A DNA stretch of 64,000 nt, from contig JANUWF010001165.1 in NCBI GenBank assembly GCA_026120185.1, positions 1,054,001 through 1,118,000 of the forward strand, read 5' to 3'. A program made the translations under genes and the position numbers. Position 1 is the stretch's first letter. Each line of letters begins with the position of its first letter. This DNA comes from Voacanga thouarsii (taxonomy: Eukaryota; Streptophyta; Magnoliopsida; Gentianales; Apocynaceae). The notes beneath the pieces are model-generated. The model saw only the letters and a list, made by a program, of their open reading frames with translations, was not told the origin of the DNA and did not search any database. Shown piece by piece: positions 25,585 to 36,568 of this stretch.

Positions 25585-28104
25585 AGATTTACTCAAACTC
25601 AAAACTCTTTCTAAAACTGATTTTGACAAAGACTTTGGAAACCCTTAATTGCCATTTTCATGTAGAACTGAGTTTGGTTTCTTTTTCCTATGTGGGATAC
25701 GTTACGTTGAGTACTCAATAAGGGTGGACTGCTAGGGCTAGTCTTTGAGGGGTTAGGGTAAGTCTCTCAGAAGGTGACCACCTTTGAGGGGTGAGTCCTG
25801 CCCGGATAAGATGTCAGTCCAGTACGTCGTGCTGGTCTGAGCTAGCAGTTTATTTTTCAGTCAAGTGACTGTGTTTTGCCGGAATGGACACCCGGTTGTT
25901 GTTTGGGTATAGAGAAGGAGAAGTATCTTACCCGGTAGGTCGATCACCTACATTTTTGTCAGTCTGCACAAAGTGTTGGCATTCTGACTAGTTATGGGGC
26001 CCAACGTGTGGTAACCCATGATCATTTCTTTTGAATGGTTGATTTTATTGATTATGTATGGTTGGAAAAGCTAAAACTCCACTCTTGATTTTAATTAATG
26101 TTTATTGCTTGCTAGTATTTCTTTTATAAAGATTTATACTTTGCATTCACGAACTGTTTTCACTGGACACTCAAAGCACACACGGACTTATTGAGATTTT
26201 TGTCTCATCACCATTTTTACCATGATTTCAGGTCGATCCTGCTGTGGGGATGAGTAGCTAGATATTGCCTGCCTTGGAAGATTTTCTGATAATTTATTTT
26301 ATGTAATGCTTTGGGGAGATGAGAGTGAATAAATTTTATTATGGATTTGTTTTTGGTATTCTTGAATTTATTCTTGGGTTGTAATAAATTTTAAATTAAA
26401 ATATTATTTTTATTCCACAATTTTATTTGTGTGACCTAGTTATAAAGACCCCTTGTCCTTTGGACGGGGCGACATCCCCGGCCCTGGCAGGCCTAGGTAG
26501 TGGGGTGTTACATTCAATGCCATATATGCCTAGTTCATCATATTGCACTATTAAACTTAACAATCTAATCAAATCATGCTTCCATGCTAGGCTTCATGCA
26601 TATTATTCCCTCCATACATTCCACCCTAATCTAATTCAAATGGATTAAGCCTCAATTACCTCTTAAGTAGCACAACAAGAGCAAAGGTGGCGCCTTTGGT
26701 GCTTGCTTAGGTTCGCTTGAGGAAGAGAGTCGATTGCTCCCCTTTTGGCTTCCTTGGTTTGAAGGTCTCTAGAGATAGGGCAAATCAGCCCCTTTTGATC
26801 AAGATTTAGGAGAAGAAGACGAGAAGAATTGAAGAGGAGTTGATGAGGAGTTGAGGAGTTTCTTACCTTAGAGTTGGTTTTCAGCTTTGATGGATTTTTG
26901 GTGTTATTTTGGCCTAGATGTGGAGGAGGGTTGGCGGATGGAATTTCTGAGCAGAAGAGAGTGTTTAGGGTTTGTTTGAGGCTGATTAATGAAAAAGATA
27001 GGTTAGGCTAAGGTGCTTTAGAGTTTAGGTGTTTGAAGAAGTTTTGGTCTTACTAGGGTTCCTTGATCACCAGAGAAAATTGCTCAGCTTTGGTGTTCCC
27101 TATGGCTGCCAAAATAAAGGAGGGGAATTAGGGTTGATTGCTGCTATTTTTGAGAAGCTGAGGGTGTCGAGATTCTGGACATAAAAGGAAGAACAACCTG
27201 ATTAGTTTTGGGTCCCTATAATAACAAAAATAGGAAATGAAGAATGAGCCTTTGTGCAGCTGTTTTTCTGCTTGATAGCTAGGGAACTTTTGTGCAGATT
27301 TTGTGTTAGAATTTATGGGTGAATTAGGGCTGAAGGTGGCCGAAAATCTGGAGGAAAAGGAGAAGGAAAGATGCTGATTCTCTGGCTGCTTCTTGGACGA
27401 GATTAGGAAAGGAAAGATTAGGGTTTATGCAGCTGTTTTTGCTAGATTGCTGGAGGCGTTTTTTATGCAGGTTTTGTGGCTGGAAATTTTAGGTAGAATG
27501 GGTGTGTGAACAGTGACGAAAATTCTAAGGAGCTGAAATTCTGGTTTCCTTTTGGCTGTAAGCAAGTCCTAATTGGTTAGGGTTTTCTTGGCTAATCCTA
27601 GCTAGGTTTTGGGAGTGTTTTAGGTAAGTTATCTTCACCCTATATGGTGGCTGCTAGGAGGGAGTTTTCCAGAAAACCCTAGAGAGGAATTAGGTTATCT
27701 ATTTAGGGAATAGATTAATTAATCCCCTACATTAATTTGAGTACTTTTTAAACAGCTATTAAATTGCTATTTGGTAAGAATATTTCTGGTTTCCTAATCC
27801 TTGAAACTATTGAATTTTCTCCTTCCTTTTCCCCTTCAATATTTCGAAACCCTTGCTCAATCCAAGGCCCAAACATCTCATTTAAACCCAGCTTTTAAAG
27901 ATCCAATCTAGTAATCTTTAAAATTCTCTACAAGATTATGATAGGATATTAGGAACAAAAATTTAATTTTATAAAATAATTTCCAAGTTAAAGTACACCT
28001 CCAATTCTTAGGAAATTGGTCTCCAAACCCTTATGGATTTTGGCCAAGGCTAGGGAAATTAGGGTATATGGAAATTAAAAGAAATGAGAGAATTTTGAGA
28101 TAGC

Positions 28105-28165
28105 TAGGATTCGAACTCAAACCCACCAAAGAACACACACTAAGCTCTATCCACTAAACCACATT
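28105..28165 (-). promoter_or_regulatory. tRNA-like A-box/B-box unit, second Tekay2 LTR
   Basis: Sister copy of the unit at 15885-15950. The A-box is at 28161-28144 and the B-box at 28118-28107, both unchanged, while neighbouring bases differ ('acccacc' for 'gcccacc'). Confidence 0.55.
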
Positions 28166-28422
28166 AATTCTTAGCAAATATTCTCCTGATAAATTCTTTT
28201 AATTATTACTCACTTACTCCATCCTTTTTCTAATAAATTCCCTTCAATAAAATAAAGCTCAACTACCTCAAATACCACAACTATTCCAAGACAAACTAAT
28301 TCATGAAACAACAAAATGATATTTTCATGAAAATACTTCAAGTCATCAAATGTAGCATAACTCAATATGACATGCATGACTTTTCCCCATTTACTAAAGG
28401 GGGTCTAATATGGGGTATTACA

Positions 28423-29158
28423 ATCAATCCTGATTAGAATTAATATGATTAATTCTAATTAATTATGGATTATTAATCTCAAAGACATTTAGGTTAATTC
28501 ATGCTCGCTACCAATTGACTGGGAAACCTAATAGGTCATACACAATAGAAGATTATATACTTAAGATGTTATTTGATAACATAGTTGGGTTAATTGCGAG
28601 AAAGAGAAGTTGCTGTGGACAAAATATAATTAGTTATAATTTATGGTCTAAATTATAATTGTGAGAACTTGATGTTTCCAATTATAGTAAGAAAATTCTA
28701 ATAGGATTATAATTCTCAATTTTTGGTAGGGTTTTTTGTGACAAATGATGATATGGCCGCCAACCCTAGCTATGGGTAATACACACGATCTTCTCTCTCT
28801 CTCTCTCTCTCTCGTTTTACTGAAAACATGAAAAACCCTAGCCGCCATCTTTTGCTACTAGCATAGAAAATCTTGGTGCTTGAGTGTATTCTCTATGTGG
28901 ATTACTGTTAGAGATAATCGCACACTGTGATTATAGTGGTTAGACGTCCAACTCTCGTGGTGTTTGCATAAGAGGATTGCTGGATCGCGCTTCGACTTGA
29001 AAAAGATCAATTTTGTTCTTTGGATGATCAAACAATGGTAAAAAGCTGTTACCTTTATTGTCTTTATATCTTGTTTTTCACACATAGGCGGGTCCTAAGA
29101 TGGTATCTCGTTTATTTTCCGCTGCGCCGTATAGGATACGAGCCTGAGATACCCAACA
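28423..29158 (+). mobile_element. 5' LTR of element A, second part
   Basis: It resumes after Tekay2 at ATCAATCCTG and is collinear with 35780-36568. It ends GATACCCAACA at 29158, next to the primer site. It contains a (CT)n run at 28792-28813. Confidence 0.9.
28792..28813. repeat. (CT)n microsatellite in the 5' LTR of A
   Basis: About eleven CT units. At the homologous place in the 3' LTR (36165-36223) there is instead a long (CA)n followed by (CT)n. Confidence 0.9.
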
Positions 29159-29159
29159 G

Positions 29160-29170
29160 TGGTATCAGAG
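29160..29170 (+). other. Primer-binding site of element A (tRNA-iMet)
   Basis: TGGTATCAGAG starts one base after the LTR end at 29158. This is the standard plant iMet primer site, continuing 'acatgc' rather than the consensus C. Confidence 0.92.
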
Positions 29171-31062
29171 ACATGCTATGTGTGGTCTACGGACATTGTT
29201 TTGGCATGAAAAACTGTTTTCATGTATTCGTATTTGTCTTTGTTCACAGTGAAAATCGTTTTCACTCAAGTCGAAATCGTTTCAAGCTTTGTGGGTTGGG
29301 TCCATAGCACAATATGTTTGTGTAAAAGTTATAACATATTTCGAAAGGTACTTTCTTTATGTGCTGAAAATTTTCTGCAGAAAAACGTTTTCTTGAACAT
29401 GGTTGTTGCCCTCCGTTTCATCTTGTGAAATTGATTTTTTATTTTGTTTTGAACTTCAAAACAGAAAATTCTGCTAAGAATTGTTCTCGCTGATCTATTG
29501 CAGAAGATTAGGGCACCAAAAACTGTTTCTGAAAATTTTTTCTGAAAAATCACTGCCACTTCCCGTCTACAGTCGGCGCCGGTTCTAGCCTCCAAACCAA
29601 AGCTGGTTCCATTCTGTTCGCGATATCTAGAAATCGTTTTTGGAAGAGAAAAATTTTTAAAAACCAGAACAGAGCCAGCGCCGACTCTGGCCTTCAAACC
29701 AGCGCAGTTTCTGCTCTGTTTGTGACGTTCCAGCTATTAAAAAAAAAAAAATCTGGAATTGAATTTTGAAAGAGAAAATCTCATTTGATGAGAGGTGGTA
29801 AAATAAAAATTTTTCCAAGGGGGTGTTGCCCCCTGACCCCCGCTCGCTGATCGGCCAACGGGACCGCCATTTTCGTTGCCAGAGACGAGACCCAAAAGCA
29901 TTTTCTCAAAATTAGTTTTGAGATAAATAATTTTATTTTTCAAAATAGTAATTTTGAAAATTTAAAATTAATGTATTTTTCTAAAATATTGATTTTAGAT
30001 TTTTTTTTCCAAAATAGTGATTTTGGAATAATAAAAAGTATATGTTTATTTTATTTAAGCATAGTCAATGGCATGGTGGATGGTTATGGACTAAAATCAA
30101 TTATATCTGTTCATGCATTTTACAGTTTTGATTTTTATAAAATAGGGCCTGCGTGTCCTACCTTCTCTAGAATTCTTGTGTAATTCTCTTCTCATCTGAC
30201 TCCTCTCGAATGTAACTCAAGGTTTTCTCTCTTTAGAAAATTATGTAATTAGTTTACATATGTTAGATAAGAGTAAAATTATTTTATTTTGGAGATGGCA
30301 ACCAAAACAAGGCGAGAAGGTAAGACCTTCTACTTAAATCATGCATGAACATATAGGGTTAACTATATTAATTTCTTTTATGGCTTAAAGAAATTAATTT
30401 AGGGTAAAGTTCATAACCATACCATGTAATCGCTTTATTACCATGATTATCAATTATGTGATTTATTGATTTTTATGCATGTCATTCAATGAAATCACTA
30501 AAAGGAACAAATCCCTCAATTAATATTAAACCTAATTCCTTTTGTTAATATAGTAAGAACAAGAGTCCTTTTTCGATATCAGGTTGTTGGGCAAACCCAA
30601 GCCTACTTGACATTGGGTATGTTCAAGCTATGGAATTAAATTCCTTTAGAATTAAATTCTTGATTAATGGTTTGTGTTTAACTAAATTCTTTATCCCGGT
30701 TGGGCAAACTCAAGCATAAAGAAATTTAGAGGAAAAGTTGGGGTAGCCCAAAGGGTTTTAAGATTAAAAGCTGTTAATCACCCAATGATCCGGTAGTTAC
30801 ATACGATATAATTAGTATTAGATACCTACCAATGAACTTAAGGGTGGCTTGTTGGGCAAACTCAAGGTTATTCTTGAGAAATTTGGATATCGGTCCACTA
30901 GGAAAGCTTCCAATGGGCTTTCCTGAATCAGTAGTGGGGGCTATTGGTTTGAGTAAAATAGTGGAGTAAAAATTCGTTTAATCAAAGTCCTAATTATTTG
31001 CATATCATGTGCATATACAAGTAGCTAATGCTCTCTATCTTTACATTTAGGTCACTTGCATC
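29171..31062 (+). other. Long untranslated leader of element A
   Basis: About 1.9 kb separates the primer site from the gag ATG, with no sustained ORF. It contains two GC-rich palindromic blocks (29571-29586 'agtcggcgccggttct' and 29671-29690), a C-rich stretch near 29826-29870, and repeated hairpin motifs at 30587-30865. Leaders of this kind carry packaging and dimerisation signals in LTR elements. Assigning that role here is inference. Confidence 0.7.
30587..30865 (+). repeat. Four spaced hairpin motifs in the leader of A
   Basis: TTGGGCAAACCCAA (30587-30600) can fold into a 5-bp stem with a four-base loop. Variants recur at 30700-30713 (TTGGGCAAACTCAA), 30738-30752 (TTGGGGTAGCCCAA) and 30852-30865 (TTGGGCAAACTCAA). 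The spacing is roughly 110, 40 and 115 bases. The intervening DNA is not itself a simple repeat. Confidence 0.7.
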
Positions 31063-31860
31063 ATGTCAACAAACTTAAACTTACGTAGCATCTTGGAAAC
31101 CAACAAGCTAACCGAATCAAACTATCTCGACTGGTATAGAAATTTGAGAATCGTTCTCAAATCGGAAAAGTTGCTCTACGTGCTAGATGCTCCTATTCCA
31201 CCACCACCAAATCAAAATGCTCATGTTGATGAGCATGCTGTCCACAAGAGGCACAAGAAGGATAGTGATACAACATCATGTATTATGCTGGCATCCATGA
31301 TTCCCGAGTTGCAAAAACAGCATGAGCATATGGATGCTCAATCGATTATACTACATCTTCGAGAGTTGTTTGATGCCCAAGATAGAATAGAGAGATATGA
31401 GATTTTGAAGCAACTATTCTATTACAAAATGGCAGAGGATTTTTCTGTGGCCACTCATGGGCTGAAGATGCTGGGCTTGATAGAGAAGCTTGGATCTCTC
31501 AGGTTTGCAATGGATCATGACTTAAGTGTTGACTTAATTCTGCAATCTTTGCCTAATAGCTTCTCACAATTTATGATTAACTATCAGATGAACAAGATTG
31601 AGTCCACCATTCCTGAGTTGATCAATCTTCTCAATACTGTGGAGTCCTCCATGAAGAAGGATTCCAATGCAATTTTAATGATATAATCTTCCTGTTCTAA
31701 GAAGAAAATTCAAAAGAAGAAGAAGAAGACTCCCATGAAGCCCAAAGGTGGTGTGAACAAGAAGGACACAGCTACCAAGGGCCCATGCCGTCATTGTAGA
31801 AAGATGGGTCACTAGAGGCGCAACTGTAAAGCCTACTTGGAGACCATTAAGGACAAGAAG
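31063..31860 (+). pseudogene. gag: Element A gag (capsid and zinc knuckle)
   Basis: The ATG at 31063 opens a 207-codon frame ending in TAA at 31684. It begins 'MSTNLNLRSILETNKLTES' and includes 'YLDWYRNLRIVL', the usual start of plant copia capsids. The same frame continues past the stop to a zinc knuckle CRHCRKMGH-x-RRNC near 31785-31830. There a TAG (31813) sits where the family has tryptophan (TGG to TAG). Another TAG follows at 31861. It is otherwise collinear with protease downstream in the same frame, so this was a single gag-pol ORF. Confidence 0.9.
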
Positions 31861-33408
31861 TAGAAGGAGAAGCTCACAAGCACTTCGACTTCTTCTCCAA
31901 GTATGTTTATGATTGAAATAAATACTGCCTTTAGAAATGAGATATGGGTATTAGATACCGGATATGGATCTTATTTGTGCAATAACTTGCAGGGACTAAA
32001 GAGCAGTAGAAGGCTAGAGAAAGGCACTGTGGACCTACGTACTACAAATGGGGCAAAGGTTACTGCACTTACTGTGTGGACATACGAGCTGAACCTGCCT
32101 TCGGCATTAATTCTAAAACTGCAAAACTATTATTTTGTACCAATTTTAATGAAAAACATTATCTCAGTTGCGTGTTTAGACTTATATGGATTTTATTTAA
32201 TATTTAAGAATAAATGTTGTTCTTTTTCATTGAATGATATTCATTATGGTTTAGCAACTTTGGTTAATGGTTTATATGTTCTAGACTTGGATAATCTAAT
32301 TCTTAATATAAACAATAAGAAACCTAAAATAGATAACTCTAACACCTTTTACTTATGGCATTATCGTTTGGGCCATGTAAACAAAAATCGTATTTCTAAG
32401 TTACACAAGCTTGGTGACTTAAAGTCATTTGATTATGAATCATATGGCACATGCGAGTCTTGTTTACTAGGTAAAATGACTAAAACTCATTTTCCAGGAA
32501 AAAGAGAACGGGTCAAGGAGTTATTAGAACTCATACATTCTGATGTATGTGGCCCAATGTCAATACAAGCAACAAGAGGTTATAACTATTTCATAATTTT
32601 TGTCGATGATTTCTAACGATATGGGTATTTGTATTTAATGAAATACAAATCTGAGGGCTTTGAAAGGTTCAAAGACTTCAAGAATGAAATAGAGAAATAA
32701 CTTGGCAAAAGTATTAAGACTCTAAAATCTGATCGAGGAGAAGAATACTTGAGTCAAGTGTTTCTAAGTTATCTTAGAGATAATGAGATATTATCTCAAT
32801 AGACTCCACCACATACATCTTAACATAACAGTGTATCTGAGAGAAGGAATCGAACCCTTCTAGACATGGTTCGGACCATGATAGTTTCTGCAAACCTACC
32901 AAAATCATTTTGGGGGTATGCACTAGAGACTTCTGTTTATATACTAAACAGAGTTCCAACAAAATCGGTTGATACTACCCTATTTGAGATGTTCCTTGGT
33001 AAGAGACCAAAGTTATTTCACTTGCGAGAATAGGGTTGTCCTGCCTTTGTCAAAAGGCCACAGTCAGACAAACTTGATAGTAAGTCTGACAAGTGTTTGT
33101 TTGTGGGATATCTAAAAGAATCTTTCGGATATTACTTCTATATACCCTCCAAAAATAAATTATTTATTTCAAAGCATGCTGTTTTTTTAGAGAAGGAGCA
33201 CATGCTCAAAGGGGACAGTAGGAATAAGATTGAACTTAGTGAAGTTTATGAAGATCAAACAAATGAGGATCAACCGTCTAACCCCATATCTATTGAAAGA
33301 ATAGATGAATCTTCTAATACACAAGAACCTCGTAAATCTAGTAGGATACGTGTGGCACCTGAGAGATATGGTTTCTCATTAGTGATCACAATGACGTATT
33401 GCTCATAG
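31861..33408 (+). pseudogene. pol: Element A protease and integrase
   Basis: In frame with gag. Protease has 'VLDTGYGSYLCNN' (about 31945-31985). The GAG-pre-integrase region ends 'WHYRLGHVNKNRI' (about 32355-32395). The integrase core has 'IHSDVCGP' (about 32530), 'LKSDRGEEYLS' (about 32725) and 'SERRNRTLLDM' (about 32835), so the DDE residues are all still encoded. Stops occur at 32614, 32698, 32800, 32821 and 33031, several of them TAG at tryptophan positions. The linker 33097-33408 is open ('LFVGYLKESFGYYFY', then 'SRIRVAPERYGF'). A frameshift follows at about 33385-33400. Confidence 0.9.
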
Positions 33409-34748
33409 ATGAAGATGAGCCTACTACCTACAAGGATGTTCTGAATAGTTCAGAATCTTGCAAATGGCTTGAGGCCATAAAGTCAGAGATGAATTCCATG
33501 TATGACAACCAAGTATGGACTTTGGTTGATTCACCCAAAAGAATTAAACCTATTGGGTGCAAGTGGGTTTTCAAGAGGAAAATGGACATGGATGGTAACT
33601 TAGTTAGCTATAAAGCATGACTAGTGGCGAAGGGTTATCGTCAACAATATGGTATTGACTATGATGAAAACTTCTCACTAGTAGCTATGTTGAAATCTAT
33701 CAGGATACTCATAGCCATTGCTGCTCATCATGATTATGAGATTTAGCAAATGGATGTGAAAACGGCTTTCCTAAATGGAAATTTGATTGAGGAATTGTAT
33801 ATGACACAACCTGAGGGTTTCACATCCAGTGATACTACAAAGGTGTGCAAGCTGCAAAGGTCCATTTATGGGCTTAAGCAAGCTTCTAGGAGTTGGAACA
33901 TCTGTTTTGATGAAACAATCAAAGAGTTTAGTTTTATTCAAAACATGGATGAGCCTTGTGTATACAAGAAGGTTAGTGGGAGTGCAATTATTTTCTTGTT
34001 ACTTTATGTAGATAACATATTACTAATGGGAAATGATATACCTGTCTTGCGAACGGTTAAAGTTTGGTTGTCTAAATAATTCTCCATGAAAGACCTTGGA
34101 GAAGCAACCTATATTCTTAGAATAAGAATCTATAGAGATAGATCCAAAAAGTTGCTAGGTCTTTCGCAGACTACATACATAGATAAAATGCTAAAGAAGT
34201 TTAGCATTGATCAATCTAAAAAGGGATTCTTACCCATGTCACATGGTGTAAGCCTCTCAAAGTCGATGTCTCCCAAGACATAAGTTGAAAGGGATCATAT
34301 GAGTAAGATTCCATATGCCTCGGTAGTTGGATCTATCATGTACGCTATGATATGTACTAGGCCTGATGTATCTTGTACTCTCAGTTTGACAAGCAGATAC
34401 CAATCTGACCCTGGTGAGGGTCATTGGGTGGCTGTAAAGAACATTCTTAAATACTTGCGAAGGACTAAGGATATATTCTTAGTATATGGAGAAGGTGATT
34501 TGAATATAAACGGGTATACTAATGCCAGTTTTCAATCTGACAAAGATGATTTTAAATCACAGTCCGACTATGTGTTTACGTTATACAGAAAGGCAATAAG
34601 TTGGAAAAGTTCCAAACAAGAGATTATTGCCGACTCTACGATAGAAGTTGAGTACATGGCTGCTTCTGAAGCAGCTAAGGAAATAAAGATAGAGAGAGTT
34701 CCCACGAATGAGAACATAGCTGACTCGCTTACAAAAGCACTATCCTAA
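33399..34748 (+). pseudogene. pol: Element A reverse transcriptase and RNase H
   Basis: RT motifs are 'WLEAIKSEMNSMYDNQVW', 'GCKWVFKRK', 'QMDVKTAFLNGNL', 'YGLKQASRSW' and the active site LLLYVDN at about 34000-34016. The second aspartate of YVDD is asparagine (AAC at 34014). RNase H shows 'SYVGSI'-like and 'DFKSQSDYVFTLYRKAISWK' blocks. It then jumps from SEAAKE to IKIERVPTNENIADSL, missing about 45 residues present in element E, so there is an internal deletion near 34680. Stops lie at about 33618, 33743, 34077 and 34280. Confidence 0.9.
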
Positions 34749-34810
34749 AAGAAACATGATTGTCATGTTGAGTCATTCGGTATTAGATACATGAATGATT
34801 GGCTCTAGTG

Positions 34811-34822
34811 CAAGTGGGAGTT
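34811..34822 (+). other. Polypurine tract of element A
   Basis: The bases CAAGTGGGAGTT lie immediately before the 3' LTR start at 34823. Confidence 0.8.
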
Positions 34823-36162
34823 TGTTAGTGTTGTGCCCTAAAGGTAATCACTTGTATATTATATATAACACATTTTTAATTAATAAAAGGCGTTATTTAT
34901 CTTACAGTTTCCTTTGTTTACTTTTAAGTAATATAACTGTTCGATAAAGTCCCTAGTACAACACTGTGTTAAGGAAATCATGATATGAGATTCCTACTAC
35001 ACTGTATAGTGTTAGTATTTAAATAATCCCTAGTCATAGTATTAATGAGACAGGACATTATTAATGCGTTAAGACTAGCTTGTGTTAGACTTCTTGATTT
35101 GATCAGGCGGTAGTTCTCATATCCATGAGTATTGAGATACTCAAAGTTAATGTATGGATGTTTGTTAATGGAATAAGTTCATTAGATGACCTATCTTTGA
35201 GATAATCACATGGATAACTATTTAGTGCCAGTGATATAATCTCAATATAGCAAACGTGCAAGTATCCTTAGACTTGAGATCTCCAAGGTACTTTGTTTGC
35301 TGAGCATTGTACTTTGATTCCAATCTCCGAAGCTCGATCGAGGGCCGCCTATAGGATGGATGTTAGGTACATTGTGAGGTAAACGAAAGTAGTTGAGAGG
35401 GTTAATAAAGGATTCATCAATCCTAATAGTAGAGGCAAATATCTCACGGCTACTTGTAGGAATTACTACTTGAGAAGTCCTTGGCCAAGACGATTGTGTA
35501 TTGGAAATAATTCCAATTGATACACATCTAGAGTAGTGGGTTCCTGGTACAAGTACTATTGTATTCGGGTTAGAATTAATTCTAGAGGGAGTTATCACTA
35601 ATTCCGTACTCCAAACCGAATGAGATACTGTATGGTGAAAAGAGTCAATTGCACTGAAGTTTGTTATTGAAGGGTTCATGTTAAGCCACTTGACTTCCTG
35701 GACTCTTGGGGGGTCATGATGTGTTGCTAGATACCGCTCATGATCTAGGAATATGAGTTTATTAATTGATGAATTAATAAATCAATCCTGATTAAAATTA
35801 ATAGGATTAATTCTAATTAATTATAGATTATTAATCTCAAAGACGTTTGGATTAATTCATGCTCGTTACCAATTGACCAGGAAACCTAATAGGTCACATA
35901 CGAGAGAGGATTATATACTCAAGATGTTATTTGATAACATAGTGGGGTTAATTGCGAGAAAGAGAAGTTGTTGTGGATAAATTATAATTAGTTATAATTT
36001 ATGGTCCAAATTATAATTGTGAGAACTTGATGTTTCCAATTACAATTAGAGAATTTTAATAGGATTAGAATTCTCAATTTTTGGTAGGGTTTTTTGTGAT
36101 ATATGATGATATGGCTGCCAACCCTAGCTGTGGGTAATATACACAATCTTCTCTCTCTCTTT

Positions 36163-36214
<52 letters not shown>

Positions 36215-36568
36215 CTCTCTCTCGTTTTGCTGAAAACGTGAAGAACCCTAGCCGCCATCTTTTTCTGCTAGCATAGAAAATCTTGGTGCTTGAGTGTATC
36301 CTCTATGTAGATTATTATTAGAGATAATCACATACTGTGATTATAGTGGTTAGACATCCAACTCTCGTAGAGTTTGTATAAGAGGATTGCTGGATCGCAC
36401 CTCGACTTGAAGAAGATCAATTTTGTTCTTCAGACGATCAAACAAAGGTAAAAAGCTGTTACCTTTATTGTCTTTATATCTTGTTTTTCACACATAAGCG
36501 GGTCTTGGGATGGTATCTCGTTTATTTTTCACTGCGCCGTATAGGATACGAGCCTGAGATAGCTAACA
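34823..36568 (+). mobile_element. 3' LTR of element A
   Basis: TGTTAGTGTTGTGCC to GATAGCTAACA, 1746 bp. It preserves the empty site for Tekay2 near 35780. The open frames at 35242-35679 and 35988-36209 (minus) are LTR sequence; the latter translates the CA repeat. Confidence 0.92.
36165..36223. repeat. (CA)n(CT)n compound microsatellite in the 3' LTR of A
   Basis: About 23 CA units followed by six or seven CT units. The sister LTR has only (CT)n here (28792-28813), so the CA tract arose or expanded after insertion, or was lost from the other copy. Confidence 0.9.

Larger units (their letters stand above)
22114..26512 (+). mobile_element. Solo LTR of a second Tekay subfamily, 4.4 kb
   Basis: It starts TGTGAAACCCC and ends GGGGTGTTACA. 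The flanks TTCGA (22109-22113) and TTCAA (26513-26517) match at four of five bases, giving a firm TSD. The length, 4399 bp, is at the top of the plant LTR range. Its 3' half matches window positions 1-2091. The block around 25690-25960 is the reverse complement in kind of 13340-13570 in Tekay2, so both LTRs are one family. The open frames at 23017-23604 and 24050-24253 overlap on both strands and have no domain. I treat them as chance. Confidence 0.88.
12756..28422 (-). mobile_element. Tekay2: Ty3-gypsy chromovirus (Tekay/Del), full span
   Basis: Minus-strand element with two long LTRs: 12756-16205 (3450 bp) and 20570-28422 (about 3449 bp once the nested 22114-26512 insert is removed). The target duplication is ACCAA/ATCAA (12751-12755 and 28423-28427), and the empty site is preserved in the other LTR of A. 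The inside holds protease, RT, RNase H, integrase and a C-terminal chromodomain. That set, with multi-kilobase LTRs ending in ACACCCC and an iMet primer site, identifies the Tekay/Del clade. The internal region is only about 4.4 kb because gag and the start of protease are deleted. Confidence 0.92.
20570..28422 (-). mobile_element. 5' LTR of Tekay2, interrupted
   Basis: It comprises 20570-22113 and 26518-28422, together about 3449 bp, against 3450 bp in the sister LTR. The join is clean: 'tccatattcgatg' before and 'ttcaatgccatatatg' after the insert, while the sister reads 'tccatattcaatgcc' near 14281. Scattered substitutions separate the two LTRs, so the insertion is fairly young but not very recent. 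Confidence 0.92.
11780..36568 (+). mobile_element. Element A: Ty1-copia retrotransposon, full span
   Basis: The LTRs start TGTTAGTGTTGTGC (11780 and 34823) and end in CCAACA (29158) or CTAACA (36568). The flanks ACACT (11775-11779) and ACACA (36569-36573) match at four of five bases. Gag, protease, integrase, RT and RNase H follow in copia order between 31063 and 34748. The gag start (LRSILETNKLTESNYLDWYR) is of the common plant copia type. The 5' LTR is split by Tekay2. About twelve in-frame stops and one frameshift make it defective. Its LTR is related to that of element E (50043-51787). Confidence 0.9.

Noticed and set aside
29829..29870. GC-rich block in the leader of A as a CpG-island promoter
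   Set aside because: It is only about 40 bp, C-rich rather than CpG-rich, and lies downstream of the LTR promoter.
36165..36223. A Cys/Val repeat protein (35988-36209, minus)
   Set aside because: The frame is a translation of the (CA)n microsatellite in the LTR of element A.
11313..36568. A and C solo LTRs as one insertion copied between B's LTRs by gene conversion
   Set aside because: The inserts differ in sequence throughout and have separate target duplications, so two insertions are required.
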